NCBI GenBank assembly: GCA_030537355.1
Contig: JAUNNF010000011.1
Location: 1 to 51,392 of the forward strand
DNA from: Coriobacteriia bacterium
GTDB lineage: Bacteria > Actinomycetota > Coriobacteriia > Coriobacteriales > Eggerthellaceae
Length of the DNA stretch: 51,392 nucleotides
Direction: 5' to 3'
Part shown: positions 17,001-24,680 of the stretch, piece by piece
Layout: every line of letters starts with the position of its first letter
Position numbering within the stretch: position 1 is the first letter of the stretch
Translations under genes and position numbers: made by a program
Notes under the pieces: model-generated
Databases searched by the model: none
Told to the model about the DNA's origin: nothing
Seen by the model: the letters and a program-made list of their open reading frames with translations, nothing else

Positions 17001-17006
17001 TATAAT
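17001..17006 (+). promoter_or_regulatory. -10 element (TATAAT) of mihF
   Basis: A perfect TATAAT lies 81 bases before the mihF ATG, just past the prfB stop. No clear -35 is seen. The element and the following 21 bases resemble the region before rpoZ, with the same distance to a shared GCAGAAAGTT. Confidence 0.6.
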
Positions 17007-17015
17007 ACACCTCGT

Positions 17016-17063
17016 TCGCAGAAAGTTGCGATTTATGTCAAGCGGGATTTAAGGAAAAATCCC
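17016..17063 (+). promoter_or_regulatory. mihF leader with two hairpins
   Basis: Two perfect inverted repeats follow the predicted transcript start: TCGCA/TGCGA with a six-base loop (17016-17031) and GGGATTT/AAATCCC with a six-base loop (17044-17063). The mihF Shine-Dalgarno (AAAGGA) lies about ten bases beyond the second hairpin. A structured leader of about 75 bases in front of a small DNA-binding protein gene suggests post-transcriptional control or a stabilising 5' structure. Confidence 0.5.
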
Positions 17064-17087
17064 AAGAGAAAAGAAAGGAAATTAATT

Positions 17088-17396
17088 ATGGCAACACCAC
17101 CACAATTAACACCGGAACAACGTGCAGAAGCACTAAAGAAAGCAAAAATTGCTCGTACAAAAAGAGCTGAACTTCGTAAAGAGATTACAAACGGCAAAAA
17201 AATCTCTGCTGTTTTGAAAAAAGCTAATGATCCAATCATTGGTCGCATGAAGGTAAAGACTCTTCTTGAGGCTGTACCAGGATGCGGTTCTGTTAAGACA
17301 GCTAAAATCATGGCTGATCTTAAAATTGCTGATAACCGCCGTGTTCAAGGTTTAGGCGTACGTCAAGTTGAAGGTCTTGTAAAGATTTTCGGTTAA
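17088..17396 (+). CDS. mihF: Actinobacterial integration host factor MihF
   Basis: A 102-residue nucleoid-associated DNA-bending protein of the actinobacterial IHF family, unrelated to the proteobacterial IHF. The conserved core KVKTLLEAVPGCGSVKTAKI is a helix-two-turn-helix DNA-binding segment, followed by DNRRVQGLGVRQVEGLVKIF at the C-terminus. The N-terminal tail is rich in Lys and Ala. ATG at 17088 follows AAAGGA and matches the family's MA-x-PP start; an in-frame ATG at 16998 precedes the promoter and is rejected. The mihF-gmk-rpoZ order is an actinobacterial signature. Its stop overlaps the gmk start as TAATG. Confidence 0.93.
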   Translation: MATPPQLTPEQRAEALKKAKIARTKRAELRKEITNGKKISAVLKKANDPIIGRMKVKTLLEAVPGCGSVKTAKIMADLKIADNRRVQGLGVRQVEGLVKIFG

Positions 17397-17956
17397 TGTC
17401 TAACCTATATGTAATTTCAGGGCCATCAGGGGTCGGTAAAGACACCCTGGTGGCCCTTGTTTTTGAAAGAATACCTAATCTGAAATCTTCTGTTAGTGTG
17501 ACATCACGTCCTCCTCGCAAAGGAGAGAAGGAAGGAAGAGAGTATTTTTTCAAAAGCAAGGAAGAAGTAAAAGAGCTAATCAATAATGGTGGCCTCGCTG
17601 AATGGAACGAGTATGCTGGAAATATTTATGGTACCCCCAAATCGTTTATTGATGAGCAATTAAAAGAAGGAAATGACATTTTATTATCCATTGATGTTAA
17701 TGGGGCTTTTAATATAAAGAAACACTATCCAGATTCTATATTGATTTTTATATTACCTCCAAGTATTGATGAATTAAGAAAGAGATTATTAAATAGGGGA
17801 ACAGAAACTGAAGAACAAATTGAGAGGCGCTTAAGTATTGCCGAGGCTGAAATTAAAAGAAGTTCGGAATTTACTTATCGTATAGTTAATGATAAAATTG
17901 AGGAAGCTGCAAATAAAATTGTAAAATATATTGCCAATGATAATAAATTAGTGTAA
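17396..17956 (+). CDS. gmk: Guanylate kinase
   Basis: A 186-residue enzyme that phosphorylates GMP to GDP with ATP. The P-loop is SGPSGVGKDTL at the N-terminus, followed by SVTSRPPRKGEKEGREYFF, which includes the GMP-binding residues, and the lid segment RLLNRGTETEEQIERRL. Length is slightly short but complete. The ATG overlaps the mihF stop by one base (TAATG), implying termination-reinitiation coupling. Its stop lies within the rpoZ promoter-like region. Confidence 0.95.
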   Translation: MSNLYVISGPSGVGKDTLVALVFERIPNLKSSVSVTSRPPRKGEKEGREYFFKSKEEVKELINNGGLAEWNEYAGNIYGTPKSFIDEQLKEGNDILLSIDVNGAFNIKKHYPDSILIFILPPSIDELRKRLLNRGTETEEQIERRLSIAEAEIKRSSEFTYRIVNDKIEEAANKIVKYIANDNKLV

Positions 17957-17978
17957 TATACCCAACTTGCAGAAAGTT
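17952..17978 (+). promoter_or_regulatory. candidate rpoZ promoter and start region resembling that of mihF
   Basis: TGTAAT at 17952-17957 is followed at exactly the same distance as in the mihF promoter (17 bases from hexamer start) by the identical GCAGAAAGTT (17969-17978; mihF copy 17018-17027). Several bases between also match. The hexamer overlaps the gmk stop codon. Confidence 0.45.
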
Positions 17979-17998
17979 AATAGAAAGAAGATGATTGC

Positions 17999-18262
17999 AT
18001 GAGTTTAGTTGAACCAAAAATAGATGTCTTACTTGACAATTCAGACAATGACAGATTCTTACTTTGTAGTGTAGCTTCTAAGCGCGCTAATGATTTAAAC
18101 GATATGATGCATAGTCAGCATGTTAGAGCTCAGGACGTAGATGCAGCAGTTGAGCTTGCTCGCGCAAATCACAATCGTGCTCTTTCTATGGCATTTGAAG
18201 AAATTGCTGACAATGAAATCACTTGCGATGAAGACACAATAGACGATATCAAAGCTCATTAA
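17999..18262 (+). CDS. rpoZ: RNA polymerase omega subunit
   Basis: An 87-residue omega subunit that assists folding and assembly of the beta' subunit of RNA polymerase. The conserved stretch is DRFLLCSVASKRANDLNDMM near residues 17-36, the omega core that packs on beta'. It follows gmk, as in other actinobacteria. The Shine-Dalgarno is weak (AGAAAGAAG, about eight bases from the ATG). Its TAA stop shares bases with the proposed ATT start of thiI (ATTAA), so thiI translation may depend on rpoZ termination. Confidence 0.9.
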   Translation: MSLVEPKIDVLLDNSDNDRFLLCSVASKRANDLNDMMHSQHVRAQDVDAAVELARANHNRALSMAFEEIADNEITCDEDTIDDIKAH

Positions 18263-19397
18263 AGCTATTTATCTCATACATTATCACGAAATAGGGCTTA
18301 AAGGAGGAAACAGATCTTCCTTTGAGATACAACTACAACAAAACATTAAAAAACTAATCCCTAGTTGCGATACGCATCGTATAAGCGGTCGTATATGTGT
18401 TTATTGTGATAGCGATATTTTTTCACAATTAAAAACAATACCTGGAGTTGCAAGAGTTTCTTATGGATATAAATGCAATCTAGATATTGACGAGATGATA
18501 GCATGTGGTATCAAAGTTATGGAAGAGGCTAACCCGAAATCCTTTAAAGTAAATGCCAGACGTAATCACACAGATTTTGAAATTAACTCAATGGAGATGA
18601 ATCAAATTATTGGTGGTGCATTGTCAGATGCATATCCTAAAGTTAAGATTCAAATGAAAAATCCAGATTTGGAAGTACGTGTTGAAGCCATTCAAAATGC
18701 AGCTTATGTTTATGGTCAGAGCGAAGCTGGAGTTGGAGGCTTGCCTGTTGGATGTAGCGGTAAATTTGTAGGACTATTGTCTTCAGGTATTGACTCGCCT
18801 GTAGCTTTATGGAAAATGGCGAAAAGAGGTGCTACAGTTGTCGGTATTCATTTTTCTGGTGCTCCAATAGTTTCTAATGAGAGTGAATATTTAGTTAAAG
18901 AGATAGGAGACGTATTAAAGAAGTCAGGCACACTTAACAAAATATATATTTGCCGCATTGGCAAGTATCAAAAACAAATTGCCGAAGATTGTCCTGAAAA
19001 GCTTCGTATAATCTTATATAGGCGTTTTATGTATAAGATTGCTGAAGCCCTAGCTTCGTCTGAAGGAGCTGGAGGTCTTATTACTGGTGAGAGCTTAGGT
19101 CAAGTTGCCTCGCAAACATTAAGCAATTTAAGTGTGACAGATGCTGCAGTAAATATTCCTGTGTTTAGACCACTGATTGGTTCTGATAAGATAGAGATAA
19201 TAGATAGGGCCCAATCGATTGGCACATTTGATATATCATCTAACCAGGCACCTGATTGTTGTACTTTATATATGCCGCGCAAACCTGAGACTCATGCAAA
19301 GTTAAAATACGTTGAATATGCAGAAGCTACTTTTGATTATAAAACTTGGATAATTGAGGCACTAGATAATTCTACTAAGGTAGTGTTTGAACCATAA
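18258..19397 (+). CDS. thiI: tRNA 4-thiouridine sulfurtransferase ThiI, probable ATT start
   Basis: A 379-residue tRNA sulfurtransferase for 4-thiouridine and often thiamin thiazole synthesis. The reading frame contains the full family N-terminus, KAIYLIHYHEIGLKGGN, then THUMP, then a PP-loop LSSGIDSPVA. The first ATG (18495) is codon 80 and would remove the ferredoxin-like domain and the start of THUMP. The frame is closed upstream by TAG at 18239-18241, and no ATG, GTG or TTG exists before codon 80. The ATT at 18258 falls exactly where family members have Met and overlaps the rpoZ stop. There is no rhodanese domain. It overlaps the next convergent gene by 23 bases. Confidence 0.88.
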   Translation: MKAIYLIHYHEIGLKGGNRSSFEIQLQQNIKKLIPSCDTHRISGRICVYCDSDIFSQLKTIPGVARVSYGYKCNLDIDEMIACGIKVMEEANPKSFKVNARRNHTDFEINSMEMNQIIGGALSDAYPKVKIQMKNPDLEVRVEAIQNAAYVYGQSEAGVGGLPVGCSGKFVGLLSSGIDSPVALWKMAKRGATVVGIHFSGAPIVSNESEYLVKEIGDVLKKSGTLNKIYICRIGKYQKQIAEDCPEKLRIILYRRFMYKIAEALASSEGAGGLITGESLGQVASQTLSNLSVTDAAVNIPVFRPLIGSDKIEIIDRAQSIGTFDISSNQAPDCCTLYMPRKPETHAKLKYVEYAEATFDYKTWIIEALDNSTKVVFEP

Positions 19398-19896
19398 TAA
19401 ATATATTAAGTAATATTATCAATACTGGAAGTTTACTGTAACACGGTATTAGAGTTAAATCTATATTTTCTTTTATTTTAAAGCTGTATATTCTTCTTGA
19501 TTTAAAAAGTATGAGTCCAAAAATAAAGAAATATAGTGGATTGATTAGTATCAATTGTGATACTAACATAAGAACTATATTCGTGACAGCTTGTTTATGC
19601 TCGCCATCTACAAGGTGAAGCTCTATTGTTTTTAATTCGTAAGCTATGAATATACACAACATAGATGCAAGAAAAAGAAGTACATACATTGGATTTGTTG
19701 CAAGATATTCGCTAAACTGCATCTGTTCATTCATAGCTCCTAGACCCATAAGTGCGCAATAAGCAATGGGGATTAATATTGAGACGACTTTTGAAATGCT
19801 AAATACTCTGCTTAAGAATTTATTGTCGATTTCAGTTCTGAAGATATTAGTTGTTTTATCAATAAAGTCTTCTGTTAATTGCTGAAATGTTCTCAT
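19375..19896 (-). CDS. small integral membrane protein of unknown function
   Basis: A 173-residue protein with an amphipathic N-terminus and about four hydrophobic segments (near residues 35-55, 70-87, 102-131 and 150-170). I do not recognise the family. Its ATG overlaps the holA stop as ATGA, making it the last gene of comEA-comEC-holA. Its 3' end overlaps thiI convergently by 23 bases. It ends in TAG. Confidence 0.6.
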   Translation of the reverse strand: MRTFQQLTEDFIDKTTNIFRTEIDNKFLSRVFSISKVVSILIPIAYCALMGLGAMNEQMQFSEYLATNPMYVLLFLASMLCIFIAYELKTIELHLVDGEHKQAVTNIVLMLVSQLILINPLYFFIFGLILFKSRRIYSFKIKENIDLTLIPCYSKLPVLIILLNIFIMVQTLP

Positions 19897-20777
19897 TTTA
19901 TTGCCTCTATAATAAACAATTCAAAGGCACCTGCAGAGTCACTTGTGCTTTTCATTTTAACTTCGCAATCAAGAGCCAGATTCAATATATTTTTGAGCTC
20001 ATCCATAGTGTAATTATTTGCCCACCTATAATGATTTTTTACTTGCCAATTTTGTAGTCCTAAATTTTGTTCTCCAACAGTTTTTGTACCTATTAATTCT
20101 TTTATTCTTGTACATGTCATAGGAAGCAATATATATTCAGAACCATTATCCATAGAATGAAATGTGTTCAACGCAGTTTTTAAGTCACGTGCTGCAAATG
20201 CATTTGTAAAGTCCCATGGTTTTGAAGCAACCGATTTGCTAACATGCGTGTTTACGTCATTAATAGTTATTTTTTTGTTTTCTGTTGCAATTAGTATCTT
20301 TTTAATTTGCGAGTCAAGTAAAAGAGTATCCTCGCCAAGAAGCTCAACAAGCCGCTCAGCTGCTGCTTTTTCAATATTATGGAGCTGGCAGAGTTGATCT
20401 GCAATCATGTATTTTTTTGGAGCTTCGCAGTTGATGATACATGATTTATCTATTGATTTGTATAGTTTAGAATTTTTATTAAGCTTGTCACATATTAGAG
20501 TAAGAATTGTAGTCTTTGTTGGATTTTCTAAATAGCTAATTATTTGGTCTGATTTAAGTTTTTCTGCATTATTGACCTGCACATAACGTATATCTGTCAC
20601 GAAAGGTATCGTATTGCATGCAGATATTATAGCGTCAGTATCGTCTCCATCAAAAATTGATGTATTCATGCTCATGTCACCATGTTCGCTAAGACGCGTA
20701 TTTAATCTATCTAGGACTTTTTTTCTTTTTAGCTTATCTGTCCCAATTATGAGATATGCAGGTTTTAAATCTTCCAT
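19893..20777 (-). CDS. holA: DNA polymerase III delta subunit (clamp loader)
   Basis: A 294-residue delta subunit that opens the sliding clamp. The N-terminal AAA-like fold has no Walker motif, as is normal for delta; PAYLIIGTDKLKRKKVLDRL matches the family's opening strand and helix. Central PTKTTILTLICDK and the C-terminal collar region LKNILNLALDCEVKMKS also fit. It is somewhat shorter than the usual ~330 residues. It lies 13 bases downstream of comEC, an association common across Gram-positive bacteria, and ends in TGA overlapping the next ATG. Confidence 0.85.
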   Translation of the reverse strand: MEDLKPAYLIIGTDKLKRKKVLDRLNTRLSEHGDMSMNTSIFDGDDTDAIISACNTIPFVTDIRYVQVNNAEKLKSDQIISYLENPTKTTILTLICDKLNKNSKLYKSIDKSCIINCEAPKKYMIADQLCQLHNIEKAAAERLVELLGEDTLLLDSQIKKILIATENKKITINDVNTHVSKSVASKPWDFTNAFAARDLKTALNTFHSMDNGSEYILLPMTCTRIKELIGTKTVGEQNLGLQNWQVKNHYRWANNYTMDELKNILNLALDCEVKMKSTSDSAGAFELFIIEAIK

Positions 20778-20790
20778 ATAATAAATTTTA

Positions 20791-22974
20791 TCATCTTTCA
20801 GTCTTAATATCTATTGAATCTGCATTAAATGTAAGTGTAATAGTTCCGTTTTTATCCGTTCTGTATATTTGCGAGTCTACAGATTCAAGCTTGTCTATAG
20901 TAGTTTGAGCAGGATGCCCATATCTATTCTTCTTTCCAACGCTAAAAAGTGAAATCTTTGGCTTAAGCATTTTAGTTGCTTTATCTGTTAGAGCATTTTT
21001 TGATCCATGGTGGCCAACCTTATAAATGTCGACATTGTGCAATCTGTTTAACTTTTGCATTGTTTCAATTTGTTCGTATTCAGCATCTCCACACAAAAGA
21101 GCATTTATATCTTCGTTTATGTATGCAAGCATAGTTAAACTGTCAGCATTTCCTCCCTCGTCTTTATAACTATCAGGCCATATAACATCTAGTTTTATAT
21201 TTCCAAATGTAATACTGTCACCTACATTTAAAGTTTCTATATGAGTTGTATCTAGATTGTGTTTCAGTTTTGTACAATTGTTACAGTTACAATCTTGGAG
21301 GCCTTGAGCAATATAGGCATTATCTATTTGCACATAATTTTTCAGTGTAGGAACGCATCCACAATGATCATCATCTGGATGAGTGATAAATAGTCCGTCA
21401 AGGTGAGTGATATGTTGTTCAGCAAGCCTGCTTTTAAGCAAGTTTTCTTTATTGCCTGTATCAATCATATAGGTCTTGCCCTGGCTCCGCATCACTATAG
21501 AATCACCTTGCCCTACATCAAGCATGACAAGTTGAGTTGAATTGTTAGGTAGTATGATAAATATGGCTATAATGCACGTAATCGGCACCAATATGTATTT
21601 TGCTTTAGGCCATGTAAAGTAGAGAATAAAACAAAGGAGTACAGTGACAATAATTGCAATATAGGTATTTGCTGTAACTGCAATGCTTGCATACGGTATT
21701 GAAGCCAGAAATTTGACTATTAGACACATAACATTAGACACAAAATAAGATATAGGCAATAGCGGTGGAATTAAGGCAGATAACAATCCTAGACTGCACA
21801 GTACAGTAAATATTGGCGTGCATATTATGTTTGATATTGGAGATATTAGTGGTAGTTGAGTAAATATACTTACTGATAAGGGTTGTGAGCAAAGGTTTGC
21901 AGCGAATGTTAAACCTAAGGTAGATGATATAGCGCTTGGGAGCTTTCTAAACCAAAATTCTATTAGACGCGAAAATAATATTATTCCTATTGTTGAGCCT
22001 GCAGATAATGCAAATGAAATAGAGACTGATGTTTGAGGATTTATCGCTATAAGAATAAATATGCATATGCCAATTGCGTTTAGAGACGCAGGTCGTCGTT
22101 TGCTAAAAAAAGAAAATAGTGCTACATAAGCCATGAAAGCTGCTCGTAGGGCAGATATTGGAATAGCTGCACATATGAGATATGTAAATATAAATATACT
22201 TTGAATAACGATAATTAAGTGTCTTCGTAATCTTAGTTTTCTCAAAAGAAGTAGCAACATTGTTGTTACAAGGGATAGGTGAGCGCCTGAAACTGCCACT
22301 AAGTGCGCAAGACCAGCACATTTAAATGATTCATATAGCTTGGATTCTGACAGGTCAATACGCTGTCCGCATACTATAGCGTTTAATAATTGTTCCGCTT
22401 CCGGTTTTGACTCGTCATAAGATCTTATCGTATCTATTAAATAATTTCTAAATTTGTATATTTGTCCTATCGGATCAGTTCGTTCTAGTTTTTGCGCATT
22501 AGATAATCTTGCCTGTTTAGTAATACCATCATTCCATTCATCTATATCACTTATTTTTGCATCAGCTTTAATTAAATCTCCTGCATGTACTTCCTCTACG
22601 TCCTTATCAAATTGTATTTTGATAGATTTACCATTAACTTTTGCTTTGCAGTAATTGCTAATAGAGGTTGATTTTTGATCTTCTGAAGCCTCGAATATAT
22701 AGTTGTTGTTATCAATAGTAAAATTATTTAGATTGTATGCAGCGAGTATAGATATTAATATTCCTAATAAGGCCACAGCAATATATAGACAAATTCTATG
22801 TTTGTAAAAGAGGCATAGAGGAATAATAAGTATTGTGAGGCCAATACATACAGGAATTGTATATTCTAGTATAAATTTACAATTTGTGTATGTTAGTGCT
22901 GCTGTTGCCCAAAATATTAATGCAAGTTGTAAAATTAAAGGTACAGATTGTTTTATAGGTTCTTTCATACACAA
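20791..22974 (-). CDS. comEC: ComEC/Rec2 competence DNA-uptake channel
   Basis: A 727-residue polytopic protein that carries single-stranded DNA across the membrane. Several N-terminal membrane segments are followed by the competence motif FKCAGLAHLVAVSGAHLSLV. The C-terminal third is a metallo-beta-lactamase domain (LDVGQGDSIVMRS, THPDDDHCGC, VGHHGSKNA) proposed to degrade the non-transported strand. The ATG at 22974 overlaps the comEA stop by ten bases; the ATG at 22968 is an alternative. It ends in TGA. comEA, comEC and holA form one late-competence operon. Confidence 0.92.
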   Translation of the reverse strand: MCMKEPIKQSVPLILQLALIFWATAALTYTNCKFILEYTIPVCIGLTILIIPLCLFYKHRICLYIAVALLGILISILAAYNLNNFTIDNNNYIFEASEDQKSTSISNYCKAKVNGKSIKIQFDKDVEEVHAGDLIKADAKISDIDEWNDGITKQARLSNAQKLERTDPIGQIYKFRNYLIDTIRSYDESKPEAEQLLNAIVCGQRIDLSESKLYESFKCAGLAHLVAVSGAHLSLVTTMLLLLLRKLRLRRHLIIVIQSIFIFTYLICAAIPISALRAAFMAYVALFSFFSKRRPASLNAIGICIFILIAINPQTSVSISFALSAGSTIGIILFSRLIEFWFRKLPSAISSTLGLTFAANLCSQPLSVSIFTQLPLISPISNIICTPIFTVLCSLGLLSALIPPLLPISYFVSNVMCLIVKFLASIPYASIAVTANTYIAIIVTVLLCFILYFTWPKAKYILVPITCIIAIFIILPNNSTQLVMLDVGQGDSIVMRSQGKTYMIDTGNKENLLKSRLAEQHITHLDGLFITHPDDDHCGCVPTLKNYVQIDNAYIAQGLQDCNCNNCTKLKHNLDTTHIETLNVGDSITFGNIKLDVIWPDSYKDEGGNADSLTMLAYINEDINALLCGDAEYEQIETMQKLNRLHNVDIYKVGHHGSKNALTDKATKMLKPKISLFSVGKKNRYGHPAQTTIDKLESVDSQIYRTDKNGTITLTFNADSIDIKTER

Positions 22975-23552
22975 ATTTTGTCTTTAAATTTCTCATAAGT
23001 TTTATCTCCAATTCCGCTAACTTTTTTTAGGTCTTCAATAGATTTAAATTTTCCGTTAGCAGATCTGTAATCAATAATTTTTTGCGCTGTTGCAGGTCCT
23101 ACTCCACTTAGAGTTTGAAGTTGACTTAAATCAGCAGTATTGATGTTTACTTTTCCGTTATCATTGCTCGTTTGTGGTGTTTGAGCGGTATTAGTTTCTA
23201 TCAGTATCTGCTCGCCATCTTCTACTGTTTTGGCAAGATTAAGCGATGTTTGGTTAGCTTCTGACGTAAAGCCACCTGCTGCATTTATTGCATCCATAAT
23301 ACGAGAGCCTTGAGCTAATTTGTATACACCTGGTTTTGCTACAGCGCCTGCAACATGAACTTGTATTTGAGAAGCTTCTTTTGGCTCATCGTTGTGTTCG
23401 ACTTTAGTTGTAGTGCCACTAGAAAATGTTGTTATTAGACTAAAAATTATAACGCCGATAATCAGTATTACAATCCCAATGCCAATGAGCTTTTTGTTGT
23501 CTATGTTGTATTTTTTAGTGGCTTCTTCTAACCAAGGCAATTTATTTTCCAT
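22965..23552 (-). CDS. comEA: ComEA-type membrane DNA receptor
   Basis: A 195-residue competence protein that binds incoming double-stranded DNA at the cell surface. It has one transmembrane helix at about residues 22-43, an SLBB domain (IQVHVAGAVAKPGVYKL) and C-terminal helix-hairpin-helix pairs (VNINTADLSQLQTLSGVGPATAQKI and KKVSGIGDKTYEKF). ATG at 23552 is chosen because AGGAGG lies four bases upstream; a longer frame to 23609 lacks such a site. It begins with an initial transcribed sequence shared with the divergent chorismate mutase gene. Confidence 0.92.
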   Translation of the reverse strand: MENKLPWLEEATKKYNIDNKKLIGIGIVILIIGVIIFSLITTFSSGTTTKVEHNDEPKEASQIQVHVAGAVAKPGVYKLAQGSRIMDAINAAGGFTSEANQTSLNLAKTVEDGEQILIETNTAQTPQTSNDNGKVNINTADLSQLQTLSGVGPATAQKIIDYRSANGKFKSIEDLKKVSGIGDKTYEKFKDKICV

Positions 23553-23587
23553 ATTTCCTCCTCGTGTCTGGAGTAAATATAAAATTA

Positions 23588-23675
23588 AAATTGTTATTTT
23601 TCTATACATGCAAAATTAAAAATCTTTACAAATTAATTAATATTTATACACAGATAATTGATAAAATAACAATTT
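23588..23675. promoter_or_regulatory. paired 13-bp inverted sites in the comEA / chorismate mutase divergent promoter region
   Basis: AAATTGTTATTTT (23588-23600) and its perfect reverse complement AAAATAACAATTT (23663-23675) lie 62 bases apart. Each sits at the expected start of one of the two divergent transcripts: the left follows a reverse TATAGA (23606-23601), and the right overlaps a forward TAAAAT (23662-23667). Relative to transcription the two are direct copies, which suggests two sites for one regulator. Confidence 0.5.
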
Positions 23676-23692
23676 AGGAGATGAGGGTTATT

Positions 23693-23962
23693 ATGGCAGG
23701 TAATAAAGATATTTCAGACAAGAGAGGCGAGCTTGATGAACTTGACGAAGCATTATTGCGTATATTAAATAAGCGTGCAGAGTTATCTTTAAAAATCAGA
23801 GACCTGAAAATCAAGTCTAATTTTCCACTTTACGACGCTAAAAGAGAAGAGGAAATATTAAATAGGCTTTGCGAGAAAAACGATGGCCCTCTCTATGATG
23901 ATGATGTTCGTCACTTATATTCTGAGATTTTAAAGGTGATGAGGGGGCTGCCCAATGAATAA
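23693..23962 (+). CDS. aroQ: Chorismate mutase, AroQ type
   Basis: An 89-residue all-helical AroQ-fold protein converting chorismate to prephenate. The typical pattern R-x-x-L-D-x-x-D/E..L...L..R....I..K appears as KRGELDELDEALLRILNKRAELSLKI, with a later YDAKREEEIL matching the second active-site helix. ATG at 23693 is chosen because GAGGG lies five bases upstream. It overlaps the DAHP synthase gene by eight bases. In several bacteria this domain is fused to the N-terminus of a type I-beta DAHP synthase as a feedback sensor; here the two are separate overlapping genes. Confidence 0.88.
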   Translation: MAGNKDISDKRGELDELDEALLRILNKRAELSLKIRDLKIKSNFPLYDAKREEEILNRLCEKNDGPLYDDDVRHLYSEILKVMRGLPNE

Positions 23963-24680
23963 AGTGAAGATATTTGCAGGCCCTTGTGCTTTGGAATCAG
24001 AAGAACAAATTAATGAAGTTGCTGATGTTATAAAATCATTGGGGCTTTCATGGATAAGATGTGGTGTTTATAAGCCTAGAATTAGTCCTCATAGTTTTCA
24101 AGGCTTAGGAGATAGTGGGCTTGAAATCTTAAAAGATATAGATTTGGATATCATAACAGAAGTTACAGAACCAAATCAAATAGAAAAAGTCATGGATACC
24201 TGTTCTGCGATTCAAATAGGTTCTCGTAATATGTATAACTATGCGTTGCTTAAAGAGATAGGAAAGCGCACTGGAGATTTTCCTATTTTATTTAAACGTG
24301 GAATGTCTGCAACAATTTCAGAGTATTTAAGTGCGTCTGAATATATAAGCTCTGCTGGTAACAAAAATATTATGCTTTGCGAGAGAGGTATTCGGACTTT
24401 TGAAGACGCAACAAGGTTTACACTTGACATTTCGGCTGTACCAATTATTCATAAGCAAACTCAGTATCCAATATGTGTTGATGTGAGTCATGCTGCTGGC
24501 AGGTCCGATCTTGTGCCTTCAATGGCAAAGGCTGCTATAGCTTCTGGGGCAGATGCTCTCATGATAGAAGTTCATCCAAATCCAATGAAGGCTTTATGTG
24601 ATGGGCCTCAACAATTGAATCTTGAACAGTTTAAAGTTTTAATTGATGAATTGCGAACTTTTGATAAGGAACTGATTTGA
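23955..24680 (+). CDS. aroF: 3-deoxy-7-phosphoheptulonate (DAHP) synthase, type I-beta
   Basis: A 241-residue TIM-barrel enzyme joining phosphoenolpyruvate and erythrose-4-phosphate at the entry to aromatic biosynthesis. The metal and substrate motifs FAGPCALES, RCGVYKPRISPHSFQG, LFKRGMSAT, CERGIRTFE, DVSHAAGRSDLV and MIEVHPNP are all present. It has no N-terminal ferredoxin-like or chorismate mutase extension, so it is a bare catalytic core. The chorismate mutase encoded just upstream with an eight-base overlap may act as its regulatory partner. The stop overlaps the pcrA start (TTGA). Confidence 0.92.
   Translation: MNKVKIFAGPCALESEEQINEVADVIKSLGLSWIRCGVYKPRISPHSFQGLGDSGLEILKDIDLDIITEVTEPNQIEKVMDTCSAIQIGSRNMYNYALLKEIGKRTGDFPILFKRGMSATISEYLSASEYISSAGNKNIMLCERGIRTFEDATRFTLDISAVPIIHKQTQYPICVDVSHAAGRSDLVPSMAKAAIASGADALMIEVHPNPMKALCDGPQQLNLEQFKVLIDELRTFDKELI

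Noticed and set aside
16998-17087. N-terminally extended mihF from an ATG at 16998
   Set aside because: That ATG precedes the TATAAT at 17001, so it would not be on the mRNA; the family start matches 17088.
18300-18315. Strong AAAGGAGG inside thiI as an internal ribosome-binding site
   Set aside because: It encodes the conserved LKGGN motif, and no start codon lies at a suitable distance in frame; it is coincidental.
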